A stretch of DNA of 64,000 nucleotides, taken from Rhizobium hidalgonense. GTDB lineage: Bacteria > Pseudomonadota > Alphaproteobacteria > Rhizobiales > Rhizobiaceae. Made by a program: the position numbers and the translations under genes. Shown in pieces: positions 9,817 to 17,801 of this stretch (positions are counted from its first letter, which is position 1; each line of letters starts with the position of its first letter). The stretch is taken from the NCBI RefSeq assembly GCF_002914525.1, contig NZ_LODW01000042.1, positions 117,367 to 181,366 on the forward strand, given 5' to 3'. The notes beneath the pieces are model-generated. The model ran no database searches. It worked only from the letters and a program-made list of their open reading frames with translations, and was not told the DNA's origin.

Positions 9817-10613
9817 GCGGCAAGTTCGGCGAGTGCCATCCGGGCAACCGTCAAGGCCGTCTCGGCCTGCTCGACGTTCGGATCGCCGAGGAACCACGCG
9901 GCGGAAAGGCCGGAATAGGCGGCGATCCATTGCAGCAGCTGCCTCGGTTCCAGCCGGGCCTCGGCAGAGACGACGGCGAGTTGGCGGCGGAAGCGGGTGG
10001 GGTCGGTAATTGTCGGCAGTTCCTCATTGGCGAAGATGTTTGCGAAGTCGAAACCGCGCTCGCCATGGAGCCGCTTCGGATCTATCGCCAGCCAGCCGCG
10101 CTCCTCGAAATCGAGAATGTTGCCGTGGTGGATGTCGCCGTGGAGGACGGAGGGGTCCTGTGGATCGGCAAGGAGCGCATTGGCGACCGCCGAGCAGTCG
10201 GCAAGCGTGCCGCCATGTTTTTTGGCTTCTGGTTCCAGATCGCGAAACCAGCGGCTGAGGGGTATGGGATCGGGAAGCGGTTTTTCGCGCGGCGCATGCA
10301 GCCGTGCAGCCGTCCGGCAGAGGATGCGGCTTGCCTCATCGTCTTCGCCGTTCATCGCCATGGCAAGCAGCGAGCGTTCTCCCATCGCCCGTTCCAGGAG
10401 CACCGCGTCGCCCTCATGGGCGTAGACATGGGCTGCGCCGTCGCCATCCCACCATTGCATCAACAGCGCCCCATATCGTTCGTCGATATCGGCGGCGACT
10501 TTCAGCATGGCGGGCTTGTCCTGCCAGAGAACCGGAAGCAGGTGGCTCGAATGGGTGATGATGGGCTCGCCGTCTGATATGAGCGACCAGCGATCGAAAT
10601 AGGGAGCGAACAT
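9813..10613 (-). CDS. Streptomycin 6-kinase-like aminoglycoside/hydroxyurea phosphotransferase family
   Basis: About 266 residues from the ATG at 10613 (starting FAPYFDRWSL). The catalytic loop SVLHGDIHHGNIL and the metal site WLAIDPKRLHGERGFD match the HGDxHxxN and DP-x-G-x-x-x-x-D motifs of the APH(6)/hydroxyurea kinase family. An N-lobe Lys (AMLKVA) is present for ATP binding. Chromosomal members are common and usually not proven resistance genes. Its stop overlaps the convergent dehydratase gene by 4 bp. Confidence 0.8.
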   Translation of the reverse strand: MFAPYFDRWSLISDGEPIITHSSHLLPVLWQDKPAMLKVAADIDERYGALLMQWWDGDGAAHVYAHEGDAVLLERAMGERSLLAMAMNGEDDEASRILCRTAARLHAPREKPLPDPIPLSRWFRDLEPEAKKHGGTLADCSAVANALLADPQDPSVLHGDIHHGNILDFEERGWLAIDPKRLHGERGFDFANIFANEELPTITDPTRFRRQLAVVSAEARLEPRQLLQWIAAYSGLSAAWFLGDPNVEQAETALTVARMALAELAA

Positions 10614-10646
10614 TGAGCACAGCCTACAAAGATGCGAGGGAAATGG

Positions 10647-10670
10647 AAATCCCGCCTTTCGGCGGGATTT
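10647..10670 (-). terminator. Hairpin terminator between OYE gene and kinase gene
   Basis: A perfect 10-bp inverted repeat (aaatcccgcc / ggcgggattt) with a 4-nt loop lies 22 bp beyond the stop of the Old Yellow Enzyme gene and before the start of the kinase gene. The A/T ends of the stem could serve as the U-tract in either direction. Confidence 0.6.
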
Positions 10671-10691
10671 CGCGGCTCGCATCCGAAAGGC

Positions 10692-11816
10692 TCAGGCGAC
10701 CTTTTCGAGGACGGGATAGTCGAGATAACCCTTGGCGGTGCCGCCATAGAAGGTCGATTGGTCGGGCGTGTTAAGCGGCAGGTTCTTCGCCAGCCGTTCG
10801 ACGAGATCGGGATTGGCAATGAAGGGTTTGCCGAAGGCGACGAGGTCAGCACGGCCGCTTTCGACAGCGTCGATCGCGAGATCGCGGTCGTAACCGTTAT
10901 TGACCATCCAGTTGGCTTTGCCGCCGGCCTTTTCATAGGCCTGGCGCAGCGCCCTGTAATCGAAGGAGGGGTTGTCGCCATGGCGGTAGTCACGCTCACC
11001 GCCGGTCTGGCCTTCAATCACGTGGAGATAAGCGAGGCCGTATCTGGCCAGTCCCTCGACGACATGGGTAAAGGTCGCCTGCGGATTGGAATCATAGCTT
11101 TCACCCGACGGCGTCACCGGTGAGATGCGGATCGCGGTGCGGCCTGCGCCGACCTCCTTAACAATGGCATCGACGACTTCGAAGGTCAGGCGGGTGCGGT
11201 TTTCGACCGAGCCGCCATATTGGTCGGTGCGGTCGTTGACGCCATCGCGAATGAACTGATCGAGCAGATAGCCGTTGGCGCCGTGGATTTCGACACCGTC
11301 GAAGCCGGCATCAATGGCGGCGCGGGCAGCCTTGCGGTAATCCTCGATAATGCCGGGGATTTCAGCGGTTTCGAGCGCGCGCGGCTCTGAAGTGTCGGCA
11401 AAGCTGCCGCTGCCGTCGCCATTGACCAGATAGGTTTTGGCCTTGGCAACCCGGTCGGTCGAGGAGACCGGCTTGCCGCCATCCGGCTGCAGCGTCGTGT
11501 GCGAGATGCGGCCGACATGCCACATCTGGACGACGATCCTGCCGCCGGCTGCGTGGACGGCGTCGGTCACGCGCTTCCAGCCGTCGAGAGCCTCTTTGCT
11601 GTAGAGGCCGGGCACGTCGGCATAACCCTGGCCCTGATGGGTGATCGCTGTCGCTTCGGTGATGATCAGGCCTGCCGTGGCGCGCTGGCGGTAATATTCG
11701 ACATTGAGGTCGTTCGGGATCGCGCCCGGCGAACGGTTGCGGGTAAGCGGCGCCATGACGATGCGGTTCTTGACTGCGATGTCGCCGATCTTGGTGGGTT
11801 CGAAAAGCTTGGCCAT
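10692..11816 (-). CDS. Old Yellow Enzyme family alkene reductase (NemA-like)
   Basis: A 374-residue FMN-dependent TIM-barrel oxidoreductase. The flavin/substrate signature EIHGANGYLLDQFIRDGVN carries the His-x-x-Asn pair that binds the activated alkene; DQYGGSVENRTR follows. The N-terminal LFEPTKIGDIAVKNRIVMAPLTR is typical. Such enzymes reduce electrophilic enones, maleimides, nitrate esters and nitroaromatics with NAD(P)H. Last gene of an ArsR-MFS-OYE set; 24 bp separates it from the transporter gene. The context suggests an electrophile or xenobiotic detoxification operon. Confidence 0.93.
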   Translation of the reverse strand: MAKLFEPTKIGDIAVKNRIVMAPLTRNRSPGAIPNDLNVEYYRQRATAGLIITEATAITHQGQGYADVPGLYSKEALDGWKRVTDAVHAAGGRIVVQMWHVGRISHTTLQPDGGKPVSSTDRVAKAKTYLVNGDGSGSFADTSEPRALETAEIPGIIEDYRKAARAAIDAGFDGVEIHGANGYLLDQFIRDGVNDRTDQYGGSVENRTRLTFEVVDAIVKEVGAGRTAIRISPVTPSGESYDSNPQATFTHVVEGLARYGLAYLHVIEGQTGGERDYRHGDNPSFDYRALRQAYEKAGGKANWMVNNGYDRDLAIDAVESGRADLVAFGKPFIANPDLVERLAKNLPLNTPDQSTFYGGTAKGYLDYPVLEKVA

Positions 11817-11840
11817 GATGGTCCTTTCTTTGCGGGAGGA

Positions 11841-13007
11841 TCACTCGGCGGGGGCAAGCGCGGCTCGGCCCCTGGCAGAGAGATAGGTGAGCGTTGTCGC
11901 GCCAAGGCCGATGAGAGCCATCAGGGCTGCGGCGAGCGGAACGCGGGTGAGATCGAAGCCGGCTTCGATGACCAGGCCGCCCGCCCAGGCGCCGAGTGCA
12001 TTGCCGGTGTTGAAGGCGCCGATGTTGATTGTTGAAACCAGGTTCGGGGCGTCCTTTCCGAAGCCGACGACGCCGACTTGGAGCGCCGGCACGGCGGCAA
12101 AGTTTGCGAGTGCCCAGAGGAAAAGCGTGATTTCCGCCGGGATGAAGAAGCGGCTCGTAAAGCTGAAGGCAATCGAGGTGAGGGCGATCGCGACGAAGAC
12201 GCCGGCAAGCGTTGCGCCAAGGCGCCAGTCTGCCAGTTTGCCGCCGACGAGATTGCCGATGGTCAGGCCGAGGCCGATCAGGAACAGCGTCCAGGTGACG
12301 CCTTCCGGCGAAACGCCGGTGACGTCACGCAAGAGCGGAGCAATATAAGTGAAGAGCGCAAACATCGAAGCGGCGAAGAAGACGGTGGTGGACAGCGCCA
12401 GCCACAGGCCGCCGTTTCTGAGTGCCGCGATCTCGCGCAAGATTCTGCCGTTTTCCTGCTGCTTATCCCGGGGCAGGATGGCAATCAGGCCGAGAATGGT
12501 CACGACGCCGATGACGGTGACGACGCCAAAGGTGGCGCGCCAGCCATAGGCCTGGCCGATCGCCGTGCCAATCGGCACGCCGAGGACATTGGCCAGTGTC
12601 AGGCCGGTGAACATCAGTGCGACGGCCCGGGCCTTGCGGTCTTCGGTGACGAGGCCGGAGGCGACGACCGAACCAATGCCGAAGAAGGCGCCATGACACA
12701 GCGCGGTCACGACACGGGCGATCATCAGCACCCAATAGTCGCTCGCCAGAGCGCACAGCAGGTTGCCGGCGATGAAGAAGGCCATCAGCGCAATCAGCGC
12801 GGTCCGGCGCTTCAGCTTCGCGGTCGATATGGCCATTAACGGGGCGCCGATCGCGACCGCCAGCGCATAACCGGTCACCAGCCAGCCGGCTTGCGGGATG
12901 GTGACCGAGAGGTCGGCGGCGACCTCCGGCAGCAGACCCATGATGACGAATTCCGTTGTGCCTATCGCAAAAGAGCTCAAGGCAAGGACGAGAAGGGCGA
13001 GGGGCAT
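11841..13007 (-). CDS. MFS efflux transporter, DHA1 (AraJ/YdhP-like) family
   Basis: A 388-residue, 12-segment inner-membrane transporter. The N-terminal ALSSFAIGTTEFVIMGLLPE is the characteristic first helix of AraJ/YdhP-type proton-driven exporters, and GPLMAIS..KLKRRTAL resembles MFS motif A. The start codon lies 1 bp after the arsR stop, implying translational coupling. Probably exports the compound sensed by the upstream regulator; substrate unknown. Confidence 0.9.
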   Translation of the reverse strand: MPLALLVLALSSFAIGTTEFVIMGLLPEVAADLSVTIPQAGWLVTGYALAVAIGAPLMAISTAKLKRRTALIALMAFFIAGNLLCALASDYWVLMIARVVTALCHGAFFGIGSVVASGLVTEDRKARAVALMFTGLTLANVLGVPIGTAIGQAYGWRATFGVVTVIGVVTILGLIAILPRDKQQENGRILREIAALRNGGLWLALSTTVFFAASMFALFTYIAPLLRDVTGVSPEGVTWTLFLIGLGLTIGNLVGGKLADWRLGATLAGVFVAIALTSIAFSFTSRFFIPAEITLFLWALANFAAVPALQVGVVGFGKDAPNLVSTINIGAFNTGNALGAWAGGLVIEAGFDLTRVPLAAALMALIGLGATTLTYLSARGRAALAPAE

Positions 13008-13008
13008 T

Positions 13009-13302
13009 CTAGAGATCCTGTGTCAGCTGCTTGAGGAAAGCAGCAATCATTTCTTCGTTGCGCTTGTAGAAGATCCATTGGCCGACGCGTTTGGTGGTGA
13101 CGAGGCCGGCGCGCTGCAGGGTTCCGAGATGGGCAGAGACGGTGGACTGCGATAGGCCGCAGCGCTCGAACTGGCTGGCGCAGACGCCCATCTCGAAGGG
13201 ATGCTCCTGCGTGGGGAAATGTTCTTCGGGATTTTTCAGCCAGCTCAAAATGTCCATCCGGGTGGGATGGGCGAGGGCCTTCATGATCTCGTCTTTGTCC
13301 AT
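13009..13302 (-). CDS. ArsR family winged-helix repressor
   Basis: A 97-residue regulator. KALAHPTRMDILSWL is the typical ArsR N-terminal helix and LSQSTVSAHLGTLQRAGLV is the recognition helix-turn-helix, followed by the wing (TTKRVGQWIFYK). Two Cys in EMGVCASQFERCGLS sit just before the recognition helix and could sense thiol-reactive compounds, consistent with the downstream Old Yellow Enzyme. First gene of the arsR-MFS-OYE operon. A near-palindrome TCGATATATTGA lies at 13334-13345 upstream of its start and may be the operator. Confidence 0.88.
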   Translation of the reverse strand: MDKDEIMKALAHPTRMDILSWLKNPEEHFPTQEHPFEMGVCASQFERCGLSQSTVSAHLGTLQRAGLVTTKRVGQWIFYKRNEEMIAAFLKQLTQDL

Positions 13303-13416
13303 CGTTGTTTACCGAACTATAAATCGTGTTTTGTCGATATATTGATCGCCGGATGGCGATATGCAAATCACGGAGACGTGAGGCCGCGGCTTTTGGCGAT
13401 TGGGCAAATTTTGGGC

Positions 13417-13530
13417 AAAAAAAGAGGGCCACTGGAAAACCAGGGCCCTTTGAATTGTGAAGGTCAAAACCTCCAGAGGGGAACAGCTAATGCGGTGGTA
13501 CTGGGAGAGAAACCACGAAATGCATCAGCT
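13417..13530 (-). ncRNA. AbcR-type small RNA (alpha-r15 family), copy A
   Basis: Inferred transcript of about 114 nt. The +1 is set at 13530 from the promoter at 13537-13565; the 3' end is an intrinsic terminator (stem at 13425-13450, then seven T on the minus strand). It shares a 29-nt identical core (13470-13498) with copy B that is pyrimidine-rich, including CTGTTCCCCTCTGGAGG, suited to pairing with Shine-Dalgarno sites. Tandem AbcR1/AbcR2 RNAs next to a VtlR/LsrB LysR gene are known in Agrobacterium and Sinorhizobium; they are Hfq-dependent repressors of ABC-transporter mRNAs. Identity rests on synteny, tandem layout and size. Confidence 0.82.
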
Positions 13531-13536
13531 GGATTG

Positions 13537-13565
13537 GATATGGTGCTTCCTTAGGCAGGTTTCAA
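13537..13565 (-). promoter_or_regulatory. Promoter of AbcR copy A
   Basis: On the minus strand TTGAAA (-35, 13560-13565), a 17-nt spacer and CATATC (-10, 13537-13542). It matches the rhizobial housekeeping consensus and places +1 at the conserved AGCTGATGCA shared with copy B. Confidence 0.72.
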
Positions 13566-13574
13566 TGCTTTTTT

Positions 13575-13593
13575 GTGCATGCCTGCTATGCGC
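13575..13593 (-). promoter_or_regulatory. Candidate LysR (LsrB/VtlR) operator upstream of AbcR copy A
   Basis: An imperfect palindrome GTGCATG-N5-TATGCGC (5 of 7 arm positions paired) contains a T-N11-A pair. It is centred at -54, the same position as the perfect palindrome of copy B. LysR activators commonly bind here. Assignment to LsrB is inference. Confidence 0.5.
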
Positions 13594-13637
13594 CGCACAA
13601 TTTTTTTGCGGTGCGGCATTTCCCGTCGACCCAAGGC

Positions 13638-13753
13638 AAAAAAAGAGGGCCGCTGGAAAACCAGGGCCCTTTTAAGTGTGAAGGTCAAAAACCTCCAGAG
13701 GGGAACAGCTAATGCGGTGGAACTGGGAGGAAAAGCCACCATGTGCATCAGCT
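13638..13753 (-). ncRNA. AbcR-type small RNA (alpha-r15 family), copy B
   Basis: Inferred transcript of about 116 nt. The promoter at 13760-13788 sets +1 at 13753; the intrinsic terminator ends in seven T (13638-13644, minus strand). The core at 13692-13720 is identical to copy A, and the terminator stems differ by one base. The 5' domains diverge apart from AGCTGATGCA and CTCCCAG-type anti-Shine-Dalgarno motifs, suggesting different target sets. It lies just downstream of the lsrB stop. Confidence 0.82.
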
Positions 13754-13759
13754 ATGTGC

Positions 13760-13788
13760 GATATGGTGGTTTAATGGGCAAACGGCAA
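13760..13788 (-). promoter_or_regulatory. Promoter of AbcR copy B
   Basis: Minus-strand TTGCCG (-35, 13783-13788), 17-nt spacer, CATATC (-10, 13760-13765). Same -10 and spacing as copy A but a weaker -35, which fits a promoter needing an activator. Confidence 0.7.
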
Positions 13789-13797
13789 CCCTCATTT

Positions 13798-13816
13798 GTG
13801 CATGCCAGTCATGCAC
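13798..13816 (-). promoter_or_regulatory. Candidate LysR (LsrB/VtlR) operator upstream of AbcR copy B
   Basis: Perfect palindrome GTGCATG-CCAGT-CATGCAC with two T-N11-A pairs. It ends 9 nt before the -35 and is centred at -54, exactly as in copy A. Confidence 0.58.
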
Positions 13817-13853
13817 TCACCGCATAGTATGGAAAGCATTCCATAAAACTGGC

Positions 13854-14750
13854 TTAAAAATTCCAGTTTCTCGCCTTGCTGACGATGAAATCACGAAAAG
13901 CTTTCAGCTTGGCGGCGTTCTTGATCTCGTCCGGATAGCAAAAATAGGTGTCGAAAGAGGGGACGTCGGCATTGATCGCCAGCTGAATCAGGCCTGGATC
14001 GCGGCCGACGATGTAATCCGGCAGGCAGGCGACGCCGATTCCGAGCAGCGCGGCGCGCTTGATCGAAGTCTGGCTGTTGATCTGCAGATGCGGGATGCGT
14101 TTGTTGTCCGATGAGCGGCCGGCGACCTCAAGCCAGTTAACATCGAGCAGATAGCTCGGCGCCGGCTCGCCGAAGGTGATGATTCGATGACTGTCGAGAT
14201 CCTCTATCTTCTGTGGCTCGCCATGGCGGTTGATGTAGGAGGGAGCGGCATAGACGTGCATGTGCACGGTGAAGAGCTTGCGCTGGATGAGGTCGGACTG
14301 CTGCGGCTGGCGCAGTCGGATTGCGCAGTCGGCATGGCGCATGTTCACATCCACTTCCTCATTGTCGAGGATCAGCTGGATCTGCACATCGGGATAAAGC
14401 TGGAGGAATTCCTGGATCTTGTCGGTCAGCCAGCCCTGGCCGAGGCCGACCGTGGTGGTGACGCGCAGCTTGCCGGACGGCGTCTCATTCGTCTCGGTGA
14501 GCTGCATCTTCACGGTTTCGAGCTTTAGCAGCACGTCATGGGCGGTGCGGTAAAGCAGTTCGCCCTGTTCCGTCAGGATCAGGCCGCGCGCGTGGCGGTG
14601 AAACAGCTTGGTGCCGACATCCTGCTCCAGCGCGCTGACCTGGCGGCTGATGGCGGATTGGGACAGATGCAGTTTGTCCGCCGCATGCGTAAACGAGCCC
14701 GCCTCGGCAGCTGCGTGAAAGATGCGCAGCTTGTCCCAATCCAATGGCAT
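13854..14750 (-). CDS. lsrB: LysR family regulator LsrB/VtlR-type
   Basis: 298 residues from the ATG at 14750, chosen because a GGGGTGGGGG run lies just upstream; an in-frame ATG at 14765 adds five residues. The N-terminal PLDWDKLRIFHAAAEAGSFT and the helix-turn-helix LHLSQSAISRQVSALE are those of the LsrB/VtlR group. In S. meliloti LsrB affects LPS, oxidative stress and symbiosis; in Brucella and Agrobacterium VtlR activates AbcR sRNAs. The gene follows trxB by 22 bp, so the two are probably co-transcribed, and it directly precedes the two AbcR genes. Confidence 0.88.
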   Translation of the reverse strand: MPLDWDKLRIFHAAAEAGSFTHAADKLHLSQSAISRQVSALEQDVGTKLFHRHARGLILTEQGELLYRTAHDVLLKLETVKMQLTETNETPSGKLRVTTTVGLGQGWLTDKIQEFLQLYPDVQIQLILDNEEVDVNMRHADCAIRLRQPQQSDLIQRKLFTVHMHVYAAPSYINRHGEPQKIEDLDSHRIITFGEPAPSYLLDVNWLEVAGRSSDNKRIPHLQINSQTSIKRAALLGIGVACLPDYIVGRDPGLIQLAINADVPSFDTYFCYPDEIKNAAKLKAFRDFIVSKARNWNF

Positions 14751-14772
14751 TCCCCCACCCCTCATGCCGATC

Positions 14773-15747
14773 TTACTCCGCGGCCACGGCGACGGGCATG
14801 TGGCCCGTCAGGTATCGCTCGGCTTCAAGCGCTGCCATGCACCCCAGGCCGGCGGCAGTGATCGCCTGGCGGAATGTATCGTCGGTCACGTCGCCGGCGG
14901 CATAGACCCCCTCCAGACTGGTCGCGGTCGAATCCGGCGCCGTCCAAAGATAGCCATTGTCCTTCAGCTTCAATTTGTCCTTGAATAGCTCGGTGGCCGG
15001 CGCATGGCCGATGGCGACGAAGACGCCGTCGATCGGCATCTCGGTGATCGCCCCGGTTCTGACGTCGCGCAGGCGCGCGCCAGTCACGGATTGCGGCATT
15101 GGCGGCTTGGCCGGCGTGCCGGTGATTTCGGCAATTTCGCTGTTCCACAGCAGCTTGACGTTTTCCTTGGCGAACAGGCGCTCCTGCAGGATCTTCTCAG
15201 CCCGGAAGAAATCGCGGCGATGCACCAATGTGACCGACTTGGCGATGTTGGAGAGATAGAGGGCTTCCTCGACGGCGCTGTTGCCACCGCCGACCACGAT
15301 CACATCCTTGTTGCGATAGAAGAAACCGTCGCAGGTGGCGCAGGCCGAAACGCCAAAACCCTGGAAATGCTGCTCGCTCTCGATGCCGAGCCACTTGGCC
15401 TTGGCGCCGGTAGCGATGATCAGCGTATCAGCGGTCCAGACCTGGCCGCTGTCGGTGCGGGCGACGAAGGGACGCTGGTTCATGTCGACTTCGGTCACGA
15501 GGTCGTTGACGATCTCAGCGCCGACATGTTTGGCCTGCTGCAGCATCTGTTCCATCAGCCAGGGACCCTGGATCGGATCGGCAAAGCCCGGATAATTTTC
15601 GACATCGGTGGTAATCATCAACTGGCCGCCCTGTTCGAGACCGGCGATCAGAACCGGCTTCAGCATGGCGCGCGCGGCATAGACCGCGGCGGTATAGCCT
15701 GCGGGTCCGGAACCGATGATGAGCACCTTGGTGTGGCGGGCGGGCAT
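14773..15747 (-). CDS. trxB: Thioredoxin-disulfide reductase
   Basis: A 324-residue cytosolic flavoenzyme reducing thioredoxin with NADPH. FAD motif VLIIGSGPAGYTAAVYAAR (8-26), redox pair C136-A-T-C139 in SACATCDGFF, NADPH motif VVGGGNSAVEEALYL, and C-terminal AAGDVTDDTFRQAITAAG are all present and the length is normal. Divergent from the Lrp-type gene; upstream of lsrB in a probable operon, which couples thiol redox and an oxidative-stress regulator. Confidence 0.96.
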   Translation of the reverse strand: MPARHTKVLIIGSGPAGYTAAVYAARAMLKPVLIAGLEQGGQLMITTDVENYPGFADPIQGPWLMEQMLQQAKHVGAEIVNDLVTEVDMNQRPFVARTDSGQVWTADTLIIATGAKAKWLGIESEQHFQGFGVSACATCDGFFYRNKDVIVVGGGNSAVEEALYLSNIAKSVTLVHRRDFFRAEKILQERLFAKENVKLLWNSEIAEITGTPAKPPMPQSVTGARLRDVRTGAITEMPIDGVFVAIGHAPATELFKDKLKLKDNGYLWTAPDSTATSLEGVYAAGDVTDDTFRQAITAAGLGCMAALEAERYLTGHMPVAVAAE

Positions 15748-15976
15748 GTCATTTCCTTTCGACTGGGCAGGAGGCGGCGGCTCAGTGGCGATTGCGCCGT
15801 TCGCGGTCCACGCGCCATTTATGAACGTCCAATGCTTTTATTCAAGGGCAGCCTTGCGTTACCAACAAGGCAAATCACCCGGATGTGCAAGAATCCGTCA
15901 TCGGCGTGAAACATTCTTGCGTATTCCGCGGCTTTATATAGAAGCTCCCCGCGGAGAATTAAAGAAAGGCAATGAT

Positions 15977-16444
15977 GTGGGTCGCGCCGAGCTCGACGTC
16001 ATCGACATAAAGATCCTCCGGGAGCTGCAGGCCGACGGCCGCATGACCAATGTGGAGCTTGCCGATCGCGTCGGCATCTCGGCGCCGCCCTGCCTGCGCC
16101 GGGTGCGAAAGCTCGAGGAAGCCGGCATCATCGAGGGCTACCACGCGATGCTGAACAGCCCGAGGCTGGGCTTCGATCTGGTCGCTTTCTGCATGGTCGG
16201 CCTCAAACACCAGTCGGAAGGCAATCTCAAATCATTCGCCGCCGCCACCACCGAGTGGCCGCTGGTGCGCCAGGCCTGGATGGTCTCGGGCGACAGCGAT
16301 TTCCTGTTGCATTGCGTGGCCGAAAATCTCACCCACTTCCAGGATTTCGTCATCGAGGTGCTGACGGCGAACGAACATGTCGATACCGTGCGCACCATGC
16401 TGACGATCCGCCAGGTGAAGAAGCTCGGATTGGTGGAAGTTTAA
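15977..16444 (+). CDS. Lrp/AsnC family transcriptional regulator
   Basis: 155 residues from a GTG at 15977 (AAAGG 7 nt upstream). The frame extends further upstream, but only from here does it read as a normal Lrp N terminus (GRAELDVIDIKILRELQADG). The helix-turn-helix is NVELADRVGISAPPCLRRV, followed by the RAM ligand/oligomerisation domain (residues 70-150). Lrp proteins control amino-acid metabolism in response to leucine or other ligands. Divergent from trxB. Confidence 0.9.
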   Translation: MGRAELDVIDIKILRELQADGRMTNVELADRVGISAPPCLRRVRKLEEAGIIEGYHAMLNSPRLGFDLVAFCMVGLKHQSEGNLKSFAAATTEWPLVRQAWMVSGDSDFLLHCVAENLTHFQDFVIEVLTANEHVDTVRTMLTIRQVKKLGLVEV

Positions 16445-16450
16445 AGCCGG

Positions 16451-17797
16451 TTACTTTCGCTGAATATAGCCGCCGCGGTTGATGCCGTGGCGCTGGAGCT
16501 TGTCGTAAAAGGTCTTTCTCGGAATGCCGAGCGCCTCGATCGTGCGGCGCACGTCGCCGTCATTGGCCGCCAGCGCATCGCGAATGATCTCTGCCTCGTA
16601 GCTTTCCAGCCGTTCGGGCAGCGTACCGCCCATCGGCTGCGGGGGAAGGGAGGCCGCTCCGCCGCCTTCCACACCCAGCACCACGCGTTCGGCATAATGA
16701 GAGAGTTCGCGGACATTGCCCGGCCATGCATGCGAGGCAAGGTGGCGGCGCACCTCGGGCGAAAGCTCAGGCACATCGCGGCGGAACCGCTCGGCGGCGC
16801 GGGCTGCGAAGTGGGAAAACAGCAGCGGAATATCGTCGCGTCGCTCCCGAAGCGGCGGAATGGAGATCGTCACCACATTCAGCCGGTAATAGAGATCCTC
16901 GCGAAAATCACCGCGCAGTTCGGGATCGCCGAGGTCGATCTTGGCGGCTGCGACGACGCGAAGATCGACCGGGCGTACCTCGTTGGTGCCAAGCGGGGTG
17001 ATTTCACGCATTTCCAGCACCCTTAGCATCTTGACCTGGGTGGCGACAGGCATGCTCTCGATCTCGTCAAGGAAAAGCGTGCCGCCGCTAGCATGTTCGA
17101 TGCGGCCGGTGCGGCGCTTCTGGGCGCCGGTAAACGCGCCGGCCTCGTGGCCGAATAACTCACTTTCGATCACGGTTTCGGGGAGCGCCCCGCAGTTCAG
17201 CGCCACGAAATTGCCCTTCCGGCGATGGCTCCATTGATGCAGGATCTGCGCGACCACTTCCTTGCCGCTGCCGGTTTCGCCGGCAACGAGCACGTCCACG
17301 TCGGTATCGGCGATGTGGCGAAGAATGTTTCTCAAGTTTTCCATGACCGGCGTCTGGCCGATCAGCGGCGAATTTTCTTGCGCGTCTTCGGCAGCTTTGC
17401 GCAGCATGCGGTTTTCCAGGATGAGCTGCCGCTTCTCGCTGGCGCGACGCACGCTCTGGACGAGCCGATCAGCCGCAAAGGGTTTGGCGATGAAATCATA
17501 GGCGCCGTCCTGGATGGCCCGGACGGCCATTGGGATATCACCGTGGCCGGTCATCAGGATCACCGGCAGGTCGGCATCCATGCCCTTGAGCGTGGCGAAC
17601 AACTGCAACCCGTCGATCTCCGGCATGCGGATATCGGTGACGACGGGGCCGGCAAAGTCCATCGGCAGGTCGGCCAGCGCGGCCTTGGCGCAGTCATAGG
17701 CCGACACCGAAAATCCGGCGAGTTCGAGCGTCTGGGCCGTGGCGCGGCGCAAATCCTTGTCGTCGTCGATCAGCGCAACGGGCATCGGAGTGGCCAT
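16451..17797 (-). CDS. dctD: C4-dicarboxylate response regulator DctD (sigma-54 activator)
   Basis: 448 residues with the NtrC-family layout: receiver domain with phospho-acceptor D55 ([12 protein letters not shown]), AAA+ domain with Walker A GETGSGKE (173-180) and the sigma-54-contacting GAFTGA (220-225), and a C-terminal Fis-type helix-turn-helix ([20 protein letters not shown]). When phosphorylated by DctB it activates dctA from upstream sites. The start lies 4 bp after the dctB stop, so the two are co-translated. The dctA sigma-54 promoter lies in the same locus. Confidence 0.96.
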   Translation of the reverse strand: MATPMPVALIDDDKDLRRATAQTLELAGFSVSAYDCAKAALADLPMDFAGPVVTDIRMPEIDGLQLFATLKGMDADLPVILMTGHGDIPMAVRAIQDGAYDFIAKPFAADRLVQSVRRASEKRQLILENRMLRKAAEDAQENSPLIGQTPVMENLRNILRHIADTDVDVLVAGETGSGKEVVAQILHQWSHRRKGNFVALNCGALPETVIESELFGHEAGAFTGAQKRRTGRIEHASGGTLFLDEIESMPVATQVKMLRVLEMREITPLGTNEVRPVDLRVVAAAKIDLGDPELRGDFREDLYYRLNVVTISIPPLRERRDDIPLLFSHFAARAAERFRRDVPELSPEVRRHLASHAWPGNVRELSHYAERVVLGVEGGGAASLPPQPMGGTLPERLESYEAEIIRDALAANDGDVRRTIEALGIPRKTFYDKLQRHGINRGGYIQRK

Positions 17798-17801
17798 GAT
17801 C

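Noticed and set aside
13345..13360. ATCGCC-GGAT-GGCGAT dyad upstream of arsR
   Set aside because: Possible operator but further from the start than the 13334-13345 site and short; not enough to call.
13592..13618. GCCGCAC / GTGCGGC inverted repeat between the two sRNAs
   Set aside because: T-run lies in the loop, not after the stem, so it is not a terminator; probably incidental to the sRNA upstream region.
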